A DNA stretch of 64,000 bases from Ardenticatenaceae bacterium (GCA_020634245.1 JACKCC010000018.1:1-64000); one strand, 5' to 3'. Shown: positions 27,104 to 36,611, numbered from the stretch's first letter. Program-made: numbers and translations. Notes: generated by a model not told the origin, from the letters alone.

Positions 27104-28333
27104 ATGAAGGGCAAGCTTCCATTTATTTGTCTTGTTGGGTTGATGCTGTTGGTGAGTGTGGCAGGGGTAACGGCCGTTGCCCCCACACAAGCTCCCTTAG
27201 AACAAATCACCACACCGGGAACCCCGTCCCCGGATTCACTCTTCGCTGCCCCTACTTACGTCGGGCAGGTCGTCGAACTGGTGAATCAGGAACGCTGGAA
27301 CAACGGCCAACTGCCGCCGCTGAAAGCCGTTGATTTACTGCATACTTCCTCGCAGACCCATTCCGACAACATGGCCAACCGTGACTTTTTTGCCCACTGT
27401 GACCCGGACACCAAGACATTGCCCTGGGATCGCATGGAGGCCGCCGGTTACATCTGGAATTATGCCGGCGAAAACATTGCTGCCTATTACAGCGACCCCG
27501 CCGCCGTCATGACCGGTTGGATGAACAGTTCCGGCCACCGGGCCAACATCCTTTCCACTGATTTCCGCGAGATAGGCGTGGGCTACACCTACCAAAGCAG
27601 CGACCAGGGCAACATTCGCGGCGACAGTAATGGCGACTGCACGGCCGATAACTTTAGTAATGGCCCCTATTACCGCTATTGGGTGCAGAACTTTGGCCGG
27701 CGTAACACAGTTTATCCCGTCGTCATCAACCGCGAAGCATATGAGGCAACCACGCCGCAGGTTTCCCTGTACATGTATGGCAGCGGCTGGGCGGTGGAAA
27801 TGCGTTTCCGCAATGAAAATGGCACCTGGTCAGCCTGGCAGCCTTACGCCGCCAACGTAAATTGGACACTTAGCAGCGGCAATGGCGCCAAAACCGTTTA
27901 CGCCGAAATCAAAAATGGAACCGGTGAAGTGCGGAGCGCCAGCGACACGATTATGCTCAACGTTACCGTTGTCGAACCCATCATCGGCCTTGCGCCCGAC
28001 ACGATAACGGTGCTGCGCGAGACAGGCAGCACGACGCCGCAGCAAATCACGCTGCAAATCAGCAACGGCGGCACCGAGCCGTTGAACTGGAGCATCGCCG
28101 AACAGCCAGCCGTCGGCTGGGTGGCAGTATCGGCCAGTTCCGGCAGCATTGGCGGCGGCGAGTCGGATACGGTCACGGTGACGGTTGACCCGCAGGGAAT
28201 GCCTCTGGGAACCCACACGATGCAATTGCAAGTCAGCGGCAATGCCACCAATTCACCCCAGGCGGTTACTGTGTCCCTGGTCGTCAGTGAGCAGGTGTTT
28301 CCGGTCTATTTACCTTTGATTATGCGCGATTGA
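27104..28333 (+). CDS. Secreted CAP/SCP-domain protein with C-terminal YLPLIMRD
   Basis: CAP proteins are secreted, compact and of mostly unknown activity. Signal peptide at residues 1-25 (LPFICLVGLMLLVSVAGVTAVA). CAP domain about 45-205 with VVELVNQERWNNGQLPPLK, HSDNMANRDFFAHCDP, AGENIAAYY, and VMTGWMNSSGHRANILSTDFREIGVGY, with His and Glu residues at expected places. A middle region has an Asp/Asn-rich strip (GDSNGDCTADN), then a beta-sandwich about 300-400 with PLNWSIAEQ and WVAVSASSGSIGGGESDTVTVTVD. The protein ends PVYLPLIMRD, a tail I associate with many secreted Chloroflexota proteins, possibly a sorting signal. AGGAGG precedes the ATG. Confidence 0.88.
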   Translation: MKGKLPFICLVGLMLLVSVAGVTAVAPTQAPLEQITTPGTPSPDSLFAAPTYVGQVVELVNQERWNNGQLPPLKAVDLLHTSSQTHSDNMANRDFFAHCDPDTKTLPWDRMEAAGYIWNYAGENIAAYYSDPAAVMTGWMNSSGHRANILSTDFREIGVGYTYQSSDQGNIRGDSNGDCTADNFSNGPYYRYWVQNFGRRNTVYPVVINREAYEATTPQVSLYMYGSGWAVEMRFRNENGTWSAWQPYAANVNWTLSSGNGAKTVYAEIKNGTGEVRSASDTIMLNVTVVEPIIGLAPDTITVLRETGSTTPQQITLQISNGGTEPLNWSIAEQPAVGWVAVSASSGSIGGGESDTVTVTVDPQGMPLGTHTMQLQVSGNATNSPQAVTVSLVVSEQVFPVYLPLIMRD

Positions 28334-28358
28334 TGGTGCATTTTCGCAGTGATTCACG

Positions 28359-28384
28359 GTAGGGGCAGTGCCCTGTGCCTGCCC
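28359..28384. repeat. Half of a GTAGGGGC palindromic repeat, interrupted by an IS end
   Basis: GTAGGGGCAGTGCC... matches the left half of 6633-6688 and stops at GCCC where the IS4 fragment begins. The missing right half was lost with the IS insertion or a later deletion. Confidence 0.7.
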
Positions 28385-28510
28385 ATAGGTATCAAGCTAA
28401 GGCAATAAATATGTGCAAAAAGAGAACTCTTGAGGCAAACTGGTTTTTTCCACGAAACCGCAAGCCAAAGGAGTTCTCCATGACAATCATAACACGGATA
28501 AGCCAAGCAA
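28384..28510 (+). mobile_element. Truncated end of the IS4-type element
   Basis: These 127 bases are identical to the right end of the element at 1484-2912 (reverse complement of 2912-2786), including the terminal repeat, ribosome site and first ten transposase codons. Identity stops after AGCCAAGCAA and unrelated sequence follows. Perfect identity implies a recent event. Confidence 0.93.
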
Positions 28511-28594
28511 CGCGGCCTCGCGGTCCTGCACGTCCCAACCGGCAAATTGGAGGAGTTCGTCGATTTGTTGTCTGGCTCTTTGTTCAGGTGTCAT
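28511..28594 (-). pseudogene. 5' stub of a type I restriction enzyme R subunit (hsdR-like)
   Basis: From ATG at 28594 the minus strand reads MTPEQRARQQIDELLQF then AGWDVQDREA, the usual N-terminus of HsdR-type endonuclease subunits (compare MTPEQKAR.QID.LL..AGW.VQDR). The frame runs into the IS4 fragment at 28510 after about 28 codons. No hsdM or hsdS lies nearby. ACGGCCGT lies just upstream of the start. It is a remnant of a type I restriction system lost through IS insertion and deletion. The match is short, but the motif order is characteristic. Confidence 0.7.
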
Positions 28595-28659
28595 AGCTTA
28601 CGGCCGTTCTCAAACTGAATGCATCCCCCATAAGATAACATAAAGATAGGGTTGGGTAC

Positions 28660-28724
28660 AAGTGCCAGGCAAGGGGCGGCAGACGTTTGATTACGATAGC
28701 TGTTCTGCCCCTTGTCTGGCACTT
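28660..28724. repeat. REP-like palindrome, AAGTGCCAG family, copy 2
   Basis: Arms 28660-28682 (starts AAGTGCCAGGCAAGGGGC) and 28705-28724 are near-perfect reverse complements. Same outer core as 5161-5225. It lies in the approximately 400-base gap between the CAP gene and the aminotransferase, which otherwise holds the half repeat, IS fragment and hsdR stub. Confidence 0.8.
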
Positions 28725-28734
28725 TAGAGCAGCT

Positions 28735-29865
28735 TCAAACCAGTGCCGCTAATCCAACTTGCAGGCGGCGGACGCCTTCTTCCAGCGCGGCCTCGTCGTA
28801 AAAGGCAAAGCTGAGACGCAGGAATTGGCGCAGCCCCTGTTGGGCCGAGAATTTAAGGCCGGGATGGTAGGCGACGTGATACGGCCGTAACTGTTCCAAC
28901 AATACGGCCGTGTCCGCCACCTGGGGCAGCTTCACCCAGATGAAAAAGCCGCCATCCGGTTCAGCAAACTCAGCATCGGGCAAATAATGATGCAGCGCCC
29001 GGCTTAATGCCGCCGCCCGCGACCGGTAAACAGCTTTGAGGCGGGTCAGAAATTCGGTCTGCCAGCCTTGCTCCAGTAAACTGCGCACGATTTCGGCCGT
29101 AAATGGATTGAGGCCGCCGCCACTTTGCAGCAGGCCGCTGGCGGTCAGTTGTTCCAGCAGGGCTGGTGCGGCTTCAATCCAACCCAGGCGCAGGCCGGGA
29201 GCCAGGATTTTGGAGAAGGAACCGAGGGAGATAACGCGGCTCCTGTCGCTGACGTGGAAAAGTCGTTGAGGGGGAACGGCCGTATAATCTAATAATTGGT
29301 ACACCTCATCGGCCAGGACATAAAAACCGTGAGTTTGGCTCAATTCGACCAGCCGCTGCCGCCGTGACAGCGACAGCGTCACGCTGGATGGATTTTGAAA
29401 GGTGGGAATCGTGTATACGAAAACCGGCTTTTCTGCTTGGAGCTTTTCTTCCAATGCCTCAACAATCAAACCATCGTCATCAACGGGCAGGCTGATGATG
29501 CGCAAATGATGGTCGCGGAAGATGTCCAGCGCCAGGAAGTAGGTGGGGTCTTCAACAAAAATGGTGTCGCCGGGCCGGGTGAGCAGGGTGCAGAGCATGT
29601 CAAGCGCCTGGGAAATGCCGTTGGTGGTAAAGAGATGGTCGGGAGAAACGGCCGTACCATATCCCTGACTCAAAAATCCAGCCAGCGCCTGCCGGAAATA
29701 GCCGCTGCCCGTCTCCAAACCGTATTGCAGCAAAGCCGGTTCATCCTGCCCCAGCCGGTGGGCTGCGGCGCGGCGTAGCAAATCCAGCGGCAGCAAATCA
29801 AAACCGGGCTGGCCGACACCAAAATGAATAAGATCGGCGGGAACATTTACCTGAGCAATTTGCAT
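28735..29865 (-). CDS. PLP-dependent aminotransferase, class I/II (2-aminoadipate/MocR-like)
   Basis: A fold-type I aminotransferase of 376 residues, probably acting on an aliphatic or aromatic amino acid. Visible: GVGQPGFDLLP near 17, YGLETGSGYFRQALAGFL near 48-65, TTNGISQALDML near 82, IPTFQNPSSVTLS near 155, DEVYQLLDY near 190 (PLP pyridine Asp), SLGSFSKILAPGLRLGW near 217 with the PLP Lys, and GGFFIWVKLP near 317. There is no HTH, so it is an enzyme, not a MocR regulator. AGAAGGG precedes the ATG. The GFDLLP start and Phe-rich substrate pocket resemble 2-aminoadipate aminotransferases, but the substrate is uncertain. Confidence 0.9.
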   Translation of the reverse strand: MQIAQVNVPADLIHFGVGQPGFDLLPLDLLRRAAAHRLGQDEPALLQYGLETGSGYFRQALAGFLSQGYGTAVSPDHLFTTNGISQALDMLCTLLTRPGDTIFVEDPTYFLALDIFRDHHLRIISLPVDDDGLIVEALEEKLQAEKPVFVYTIPTFQNPSSVTLSLSRRQRLVELSQTHGFYVLADEVYQLLDYTAVPPQRLFHVSDRSRVISLGSFSKILAPGLRLGWIEAAPALLEQLTASGLLQSGGGLNPFTAEIVRSLLEQGWQTEFLTRLKAVYRSRAAALSRALHHYLPDAEFAEPDGGFFIWVKLPQVADTAVLLEQLRPYHVAYHPGLKFSAQQGLRQFLRLSFAFYDEAALEEGVRRLQVGLAALV

Positions 29866-29982
29866 AAACCCTTCTCTGTAAAAATCTTCCCGGAAGCTTG
29901 CTTTTGAGGGTCAGTTTCCGGGAAGATGGTTTTCATTCATCATGGTACGCCTCGGCGCGTATTGTCTCCTTACCATCTATGG

Positions 29983-32900
29983 TTAAAGACCAGGCCGATT
30001 TAGCGGCAGCCATACGGTTATAGTGCTGCCTTGATCGATGACGCTTTCAATTTGGATACGGCCGTTATGCAGTTCCACAATTTGCTTTACCAACGCTAAT
30101 CCCAGTCCATTGCCGGGTATATTGAGCTGCCCCACCCGTTCGCCCCGGTAAAAAGGAACAAAACAATGCTTTTTATCTTCTTCGGTAAAGCCAATGCCTG
30201 TATCTTGTACCCGAATACCGGCAAATTCGGCCGTATCATCTGTCAACGTCACCACTTGAATCTGGCCGGTTGGTGTGAAGTAAACGGCATTTTTGAGCAA
30301 ATTCCCCAATATCCGGCTGATTTGGCCGCCATCCACCGGCACATTCGGCAAGTTTTCTTGAGGTGTAAAAGTCAGTCCCAGACCTTTTTCTTCAGCTTTC
30401 TTTTCAAAAACCGATACGGCCTGGGCCACAATGGTATTCAAATCGAGCGGCAAAAACTTAACATCACCAGAAGATAAATCCAGCCGGGAGAGGTCCATAG
30501 AATCTTCAACTAGCTGCCGCAATCGTTGGGCCTGCTCTTGCAAAATACCCTGGTAATGCTCCTGACGCTCCGGCTTCCCTAAGCGCATCAAATCCAGATA
30601 TAAAAGCATATTGGTCACTGGCGTCCGTAATTCATGGGTAATATCGGAGACAAACTTGGATTTAAGCCGGTCCAAATCCTTCAGACGCTCATTCGCTTCT
30701 TGCAAATCTCTGGTACGGTTGGCCACCCGCCGTTCTAATTCTTGTGCCTGCTGCTGGATTTGTTCCACAAATTGAGCCTGCTGAATGGCAACAGCCAGTG
30801 AATAGGAGAGTTCACGAGCAATTTCCATATGTTCCGCTGTAAATGAATGTGGCTCGTTGGCTCCCAGATAAAACACCCCGGTGACGATGCCTTGCAAAAC
30901 GAAGGGCACCGCCATGATACACCGCACCCCTTCATCCATAAGTTTCTGAACGACGGCTGGCGGGCGTTTCAATTCTGTCAAATCAGACTGATAAAAAGGT
31001 TGGCCTGATTTGATCTCATCGTTAAAACCAAAGTCAGCCAGTGGGCGCTGCATTCCTTTTGTAATTTGGGTATCAATCAGAGACAAACTGGCTAATACCC
31101 GCAGGATTTCCGTTTCCCAATCAATCAGCACGACACTGCCCCGGGAAAATGGCAAAGTTCCTTGCAGACGATGGAGCAGTTCCATTGCAATGGCTTCTGT
31201 TGACCGGGCTTCCAGGATGGCATGCTCTACGTTGCGCAGCATTTCCAACCGTCGGGTATAACCTTCCAGTTCTTTTTGGACTCGTTGGCGTTCGGTAATG
31301 TCGGTTAACATGCCTAACGCGCCCGCGTAACGGCCGTCATCATCTAAAATTGGGCTGGTCGAAATAATTGTCCAAAGTTCTGAACCATCTTTCCGCAAGA
31401 ACCGGAAATCATGTTGTTCCCGCACACCTTGCTGGCGGCGCTGCAAATTTCTTGCGGCAAGTGTGCGTCCGGGTTCATCCATAAAATCGAATAGATGTTG
31501 GCCCAGCATGTCTTTGGGATCGTATTGCAGCATTTCGGCCATCTTGTTATTTACAAATGTCGTGAAGCCATTTTCATCCAGCAACCAGATACCTTCTTCG
31601 GCCGTATCGACGATATGCCGGTACATCTCTTCACTGCGCCGCAGGGATTCTTCAGCCTGTTTCAGTCCGGTAATATCCTCATACATGCCCAGAATACCGA
31701 CCACATTACCTTCGTTGTTATGCAGCGGAATTTTGTTCGTTCTGACCCAGATTAGTTCACCATCGGCATGAGTCTGAGATTCCTCAATGTTATACTGCGG
31801 TGTGTCATTTCCCATGACCTGTTGGTCGATTTCCCTATAGAACCGGGCCTGATCTTTGGCCCAAGGCATATCAAAATCGGTTAATCCAATCAACATCTCA
31901 GGATCCGCAAAGTTAGCATCATCGGCAAAGGCCTGGTTGCCGCCCTGATAAACTGATTGACGATCTTTCCAGAAAACAGCCTGGGGAATGTTGTCCAAAA
32001 CCAGGCGCAGCATTTTTTTAGAATCTTCCAGTTCGGTCGCGGCTTGCTTGCGGCTGGTAATTTCGCGCTGGATACCAAAATGGCCGATGATACGGCCGTA
32101 CTCATCATACAAACAAACGTATTCTCCTTCGACCCACATGGGGGTTCCGTCCGCTTTGCGTTCGTTCGTTTCCAGACGGATACGGCCGTTATCCCAAAAC
32201 TCACGCCAAATAGCCCTGCCATACGCCAGATCGTGGGCGAAAAAATCTTCCGGCGCCGCCCCAATGAATTCCGACCGCTCTATACCATATTGGGCTAACA
32301 TGGCATCATTCACGGCCGTAATGTGCTGATGGGAAAAGGCATAATCCAATAACGCTTCCTTATCGGCCGTATCGTTCCAGTAAACCGGCTCGTCCAGCAT
32401 CATGAAAAAGCAGCCATCCAACGATTGGTTGAAGAAAGCCGATAACCGCGCCTGGCTCTCCTTCAAGGCGGATTCGGCCCGTTGGCGCTCCAAAACCTCC
32501 GCTTTTAGCCGGGTATTGGCCAGTTCAAGGCTGGCTGTTCGTTCCTGTACCTGCGTTTCCAACTGATCATGGGCCGTTTGCAATATCTGATGCATTTGTT
32601 CATGCACGGTCATATCCCGCGAAACGCCAAAAATGGCTGCCTCGCCGCGCCATGTTCCGTAAAACACTTTTGTTTCGACCGGGATAATTTGCCCTTGTTT
32701 AGACAGTAACGGAACCGAACATACGGCCGTTTCACCAGCCAGCATCTGCTGGAAAATTTTCGACACTTCTGCTTCCCGGTCTGGCGGGTGAACCCGGGTA
32801 AGGGATTGGCCGCGCAGTTCGTCCAGGGTGTAATCCAGGCGGCGGGCGGCGGCGGGGTTTATGTGCAGGATACGGCCGTTTCTATCCACCACAAACAAAA

Positions 32901-33585
32901 AATCCTCCAATGTCTGAAACAAATGCTCCCAATCTTGTTGGCTGGCTTGCAGCGCCGTTTCCGCCCTGACCCGCGCCACCACGCCACCCATCGGCGCAAT
33001 CAACGTCTCGATTGTCTCCCGCATTTCCAAATTGAACTCATCTTGCGTGCGGGACGCCAGGTTAAAAACAGCCACAACTTTCCCTTCAAACTTGACCGGC
33101 AGAACCGCCAGCGCCCGCAGCCTGGCTTGCTGCCGGACATCATCCATCACCGGAGCAATAAGGTCATGATGACTATAAACCGATTTACCCTGCTTGACTA
33201 AAATCGCTTGCGGCGAATCTGCGGGGAAACAACAAGTTGCCGTGGCAAAATCATCCGGCAGCCCGGCATGGACAACGAGCAACAAATTACCCGTCGCCTC
33301 ATCAATCAGATAAACGCCCCCGGCATCAACACCTTCAATCTGAAAAATCACCGACAGCAACCCACGCAGGACTTCCTTCAAGTCGCTGGTAGAACTCAAG
33401 AGCAAGCTGATGTCTCGCTGTTTGCGCAAAGCATCCTCGATCGCCCGCCCTTCTTCTTGCTGCCGGGCCAATCTTAGTTTGAATTGCTCAACCTGCTGTA
33501 AAAGTGCCGAGTTTTCCTGCTGCAAAAAAACTAGTTGCTGCCTCAGGTCGGTGGTCTCATTGAATGAATTCGGCTGAGATTTCAT
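29983..33585 (-). CDS. Multi-sensor histidine kinase: GAF-PAS(x4)-GAF-HisKA-HATPase
   Basis: A soluble sensor kinase of 1200 residues with no membrane helix. A coiled-coil start (LRQQLVFLQQENSALLQQVEQF) is followed by GAF about 50-205, PAS about 215-340, PAS about 375-520, PAS about 522-645, PAS about 650-775, GAF about 790-940, then a coiled coil and HisKA with SDITHELRTPVTNML (His near 982), and HATPase_c with LLKNAVYFTPTG, DTGIGFTEEDKKH and NGLGLALVKQIVELH. Each PAS is followed by a DIT/DMT linker. No receiver is fused and no regulator gene is adjacent, so the partner is elsewhere. AAGGATT precedes the ATG. Ten or so ACGGCCGT copies lie within or beside it. Confidence 0.93.
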   Translation of the reverse strand: MKSQPNSFNETTDLRQQLVFLQQENSALLQQVEQFKLRLARQQEEGRAIEDALRKQRDISLLLSSTSDLKEVLRGLLSVIFQIEGVDAGGVYLIDEATGNLLLVVHAGLPDDFATATCCFPADSPQAILVKQGKSVYSHHDLIAPVMDDVRQQARLRALAVLPVKFEGKVVAVFNLASRTQDEFNLEMRETIETLIAPMGGVVARVRAETALQASQQDWEHLFQTLEDFLFVVDRNGRILHINPAAARRLDYTLDELRGQSLTRVHPPDREAEVSKIFQQMLAGETAVCSVPLLSKQGQIIPVETKVFYGTWRGEAAIFGVSRDMTVHEQMHQILQTAHDQLETQVQERTASLELANTRLKAEVLERQRAESALKESQARLSAFFNQSLDGCFFMMLDEPVYWNDTADKEALLDYAFSHQHITAVNDAMLAQYGIERSEFIGAAPEDFFAHDLAYGRAIWREFWDNGRIRLETNERKADGTPMWVEGEYVCLYDEYGRIIGHFGIQREITSRKQAATELEDSKKMLRLVLDNIPQAVFWKDRQSVYQGGNQAFADDANFADPEMLIGLTDFDMPWAKDQARFYREIDQQVMGNDTPQYNIEESQTHADGELIWVRTNKIPLHNNEGNVVGILGMYEDITGLKQAEESLRRSEEMYRHIVDTAEEGIWLLDENGFTTFVNNKMAEMLQYDPKDMLGQHLFDFMDEPGRTLAARNLQRRQQGVREQHDFRFLRKDGSELWTIISTSPILDDDGRYAGALGMLTDITERQRVQKELEGYTRRLEMLRNVEHAILEARSTEAIAMELLHRLQGTLPFSRGSVVLIDWETEILRVLASLSLIDTQITKGMQRPLADFGFNDEIKSGQPFYQSDLTELKRPPAVVQKLMDEGVRCIMAVPFVLQGIVTGVFYLGANEPHSFTAEHMEIARELSYSLAVAIQQAQFVEQIQQQAQELERRVANRTRDLQEANERLKDLDRLKSKFVSDITHELRTPVTNMLLYLDLMRLGKPERQEHYQGILQEQAQRLRQLVEDSMDLSRLDLSSGDVKFLPLDLNTIVAQAVSVFEKKAEEKGLGLTFTPQENLPNVPVDGGQISRILGNLLKNAVYFTPTGQIQVVTLTDDTAEFAGIRVQDTGIGFTEEDKKHCFVPFYRGERVGQLNIPGNGLGLALVKQIVELHNGRIQIESVIDQGSTITVWLPLNRPGL

Positions 33586-33714
33586 GGTAATCCTTCGTTC
33601 TGAAAGAAGATGATGATAACAAACAGGTATCAGGTTAAATGGTAACTATGAACCCTCCCAAAGGTTGAAACTGCGGGAAACAGCCAATTGCTGGTAAACC
33701 TCTGGGAACAGTAG

Positions 33715-34707
33715 TTACGCTAAATGAACCACCCGCCCCGTTTGCGCCGACTCATAAAGCGCCAAAACTGTGCGGATGTGATTCCGGGTTTCAGCCAGAG
33801 TCAGGTAGTTGGGCTGATCATCGAAAATCGCTGCATGCATATCTTCTATTTCGCCCAAATATAATTCTTGCTGCGGCACCCGAACCTCTTCAATCGTATC
33901 GTCCGGGTGATAGAATAGAAGCTGACGGCGTTCATCTAATCCTATGAACGGCCGATTTAACGTCAATCGGCCATTGGTACCGATAATTTCAGCCCAGGTA
34001 TGGAAGGGCGTGCGGAAACCAGAACTGATTTGGGCAACACGGCCGTTACCATAATCCATCTGCCCCGCAAACGATTCATCCACACCCGATGAAGCGCCAA
34101 CCCACTGCCGCCCCCACACCTGCTGCGGCGCGCCGCCCATGACAAATTGGGCCAGACTCAGCGGGTAAACACCCACGTCCCACAACGAACCGCCGCCCAA
34201 TTCGGGAATCATGCGCACATTGGCCAAATTCTCCAGCTTGAAGCTGAAATGGCTGCGCACCAGCACGATGTCGCCGAGGCGGCCGTTCCGCACCCACTCG
34301 CCCACAATCTTGGTTTGGGGATGGTGGCGGTACATGAATGCTTCGGCCAGTTTCATGCCGGTTTGTTGGGAAACGGCCGTCATCTCGTCCACTTCGGCCA
34401 GCGTCAGGGCAAACGGCTTCTCACACAGCACATGCTTACCCGCCCGCATCGCCTTGATGCTCCATTCGGCGTGCAGACGATTGGGCAGGCCAATATACAC
34501 TGCGTCCACCGCATCCGATTCCAGCATCGCCTCATAGCTGCCAAACGCTTGTGGAATCTCCCACTGGGCGGCGTAAGCATCTGATTTTGCCTGGCTGCGG
34601 CTGGCTACGGCCGTTAACTCCCCTCGCGCCGACATTCGAATCGCCGGAATCACCCGCCGGTTAATATTTGCTGTCGAAAGTAAACCCCAACGTATTTTTT
34701 CCACCAT
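33715..34707 (-). CDS. Gfo/Idh/MocA family NAD(P)-dependent oxidoreductase
   Basis: Oxidises or reduces a sugar, inositol or related polyol with NAD(P). The start at 34707 (MVEKIRWGLLSTANINRRV) was chosen because AGGAG lies just upstream; a longer frame runs into a repeat. Visible: a Rossmann start with WGLLSTANI (a GxG variant seen in this family), AVASRSQAKSDAYA near 40, DAVYIGLPNRLHAEW near 75, the conserved CEKPFAL near 98 with the catalytic Lys, and GGGSLWDVGVYPLSLAQF near 170 with the Asp of the active site. The 331-residue length is normal. It is encoded with the downstream amidase gene on the same strand, but a repeat separates them. The substrate is unknown. Confidence 0.92.
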   Translation of the reverse strand: MVEKIRWGLLSTANINRRVIPAIRMSARGELTAVASRSQAKSDAYAAQWEIPQAFGSYEAMLESDAVDAVYIGLPNRLHAEWSIKAMRAGKHVLCEKPFALTLAEVDEMTAVSQQTGMKLAEAFMYRHHPQTKIVGEWVRNGRLGDIVLVRSHFSFKLENLANVRMIPELGGGSLWDVGVYPLSLAQFVMGGAPQQVWGRQWVGASSGVDESFAGQMDYGNGRVAQISSGFRTPFHTWAEIIGTNGRLTLNRPFIGLDERRQLLFYHPDDTIEEVRVPQQELYLGEIEDMHAAIFDDQPNYLTLAETRNHIRTVLALYESAQTGRVVHLA

Positions 34708-34723
34708 GTTTCTCCTCTGATAA

Positions 34724-34774
34724 TGGGAGCGCGAGCAGCTTGCTCGCCCAATGCGGTCTGGCAGACCGCGCTCC
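34724..34774. repeat. GGAGCGC palindromic repeat, copy 1
   Basis: A 50-base unit beginning GGGAGCGCGAGCAGCTTGCT and ending GACCGCGCTCC: two short hairpins within an outer GGAGCGC/GCGCTCC palindrome. Another copy is at 36612-36662. Confidence 0.75.
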
Positions 34775-34786
34775 GTCTTCAATCAT

Positions 34787-36454
34787 CTATTCTAAAATTT
34801 GGTAATGTAATAACGGTTTCCGCCGTTCCACCACCTGTTCCGCTGCATACGCCACCCGCAGCAGCAGATGCTCCTCCCAATGCCGCCCCATCGCCTGCAT
34901 GCCGATGGGCAGACCATCGGCGGTATATCCCATCGGGAAAGAGATGGCCGGCAGACCTACAAAGTTGCCGGGAACGACAAAGCGCATCAATTCCGTCACC
35001 ACGCTCAGGTTCGACCAACCGGCGGCCAATCCGCCATCAGGGATTTTGGGAGAGGTAACGGCCGTTGCCGGCGACAATATCACGTCAACCTGTTCATACA
35101 CCTGCTCAAACGCCGCCAGCGCCCGCGTGCGAATACGCTGCGCCTGCACATAATCGCGCGCCGTAAAGGCTCGGCCCAACACCAGGCTCACCCGCACCGG
35201 CGCACCAAAATCCTTGGGATTGGCCTTGATGTTGTCCGTGCTGGCCGCCATCTCCGACAAAATCGTCACTGCATGAGCAATGCGCATCGCATCCAGCCCC
35301 GGAATCTCAATCTCGTGAATCGCCGCCCCCGCAGCCCGCAACTTCTCCAGCATGGCGTTACCGGCGGCGACAATATCCGGTGTAGCATGATTGAACCAGT
35401 CGCGGTAAACGCCCAGCCGTAGCCCGCTCAAATCGGCGTTGTCCCAACCGTCCAGCACAACCGGCGGCTGGTGCTGCGTCACCGGATCGTGTTCATCCGG
35501 CCCGGCGATGGCCGCATAGGTCAAGGCCACATCAGCCACAGTCGCCCCGATAGGGCCAAGATGACCCATTGTCCAGGTGAGCGGAGCCGCGCCGTGTTCG
35601 GAGATACGGCCGTATGTCGCCTTCAGCCCCACCAACCCGCAGTGCGCCGCCGGGATGCGAATCGAACCGCCGCCATCCGCGCCAATCGACACCGGGCAAA
35701 AACCGGCGGCTGTCGCCGCTGCCGGGCCGCTGGAACTGCCGCCGGGGTCATGATCCAGGTTGTATGGATTACGAGCCATGCCGTAATGGGCGTTAAAGCC
35801 TTCGGGATTGATGCCGATTTCGTACATATTGGCCTTGCCGATGAGCAGCGCGCCGGCCGCTCGCAGCCGGGCCACCACCGTCGCATCTTCAACCGCTGGC
35901 GATTTACCCCAAAACGCCGTGCCTACCGTCGTCGGGTAAGGCACCTGATCCACCTCATCTTTGACCGCCACCGGCACGCCATCCAGCAGGCTAAGCGGTG
36001 CACCGGCCTTGATGCGCTCTGTGGCGGCTCGTGCCTGGGCCATGATGTCATCCCGGTTTTGGGCGATGAAGGCACGTAACGGTTTGTCACTTTTATCGCT
36101 GGCGGCAACGGCCGTTAAAATCTTCTCGGCCACTGCTTCCGGCGTAGTTGTACCCGCCCGGTAAGCGGCAGCGTAATCCTGGATGGTCGTAAAGGGCGCA
36201 GCGGCGCTTTCAGGCAAGGCGATGGTGTTGATGTCAAAGGAAGATTGCGCCGTCTCGGCCACAAACTTAATCGGCTGCATCGTTGGCGGCTCATCAATCC
36301 GCATCTCGCGCAGCTTCAAAATCCCGCCGCTTTGCAACAGATTGCCCAGCATCACCGCCCGCGCCGCGCCATTTTCCAATGCATTGGCAAACAAACGCAG
36401 CCCGGTTCCCGATAACTTGGGTAAATTCACAGATTCAAGATCGTATTTTGTCAT
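34787..36454 (-). CDS. Amidase signature family amidohydrolase
   Basis: Hydrolyses an amide with the Ser-cis-Ser-Lys triad in the cytosol. The start at 36454 (MTKYDLESVNLPKLSG) was chosen for AGGGG upstream; a longer frame to 36493 lacks one. Visible: catalytic Lys in LDGVPVAVKDEVD, the Gly/Ser-rich signature DPGGSSSGPAAATAAGFCPVSIGADGGGSIRIPA with both serines, GLKATYGRIS, and DVILSPAT near the C-terminus. An N-terminal extension of about 80 residues precedes the core. Length 555. The substrate is not predictable; GatA is unlikely because no gatB or gatC is nearby. Confidence 0.92.
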   Translation of the reverse strand: MTKYDLESVNLPKLSGTGLRLFANALENGAARAVMLGNLLQSGGILKLREMRIDEPPTMQPIKFVAETAQSSFDINTIALPESAAAPFTTIQDYAAAYRAGTTTPEAVAEKILTAVAASDKSDKPLRAFIAQNRDDIMAQARAATERIKAGAPLSLLDGVPVAVKDEVDQVPYPTTVGTAFWGKSPAVEDATVVARLRAAGALLIGKANMYEIGINPEGFNAHYGMARNPYNLDHDPGGSSSGPAAATAAGFCPVSIGADGGGSIRIPAAHCGLVGLKATYGRISEHGAAPLTWTMGHLGPIGATVADVALTYAAIAGPDEHDPVTQHQPPVVLDGWDNADLSGLRLGVYRDWFNHATPDIVAAGNAMLEKLRAAGAAIHEIEIPGLDAMRIAHAVTILSEMAASTDNIKANPKDFGAPVRVSLVLGRAFTARDYVQAQRIRTRALAAFEQVYEQVDVILSPATAVTSPKIPDGGLAAGWSNLSVVTELMRFVVPGNFVGLPAISFPMGYTADGLPIGMQAMGRHWEEHLLLRVAYAAEQVVERRKPLLHYQILE

Positions 36455-36611
36455 TTTTCCCCTCTTTTTGAAATCAGATTTTTCCACCAACAAAAAGCAC
36501 CGGCTCCACCCAATTGTTGATCATGGTTGTAGTGCCGTTAACAAAATAATACGTTTTTGTATGTAAAACTTCAACTTGTCCGACGAATCTGGATGCGCGG
36601 ATGTTTTGTTG

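Noticed and set aside
28375..28596. Apparent 73-residue protein starting with the IS transposase N-terminus
   Set aside because: It is a chance fusion of the truncated transposase start to antisense hsdR sequence; not a real gene.
35471..36079. Open frames on the plus strand inside the amidase region
   Set aside because: Shadows of a GC-rich coding gene with clear amidase signature on the other strand.
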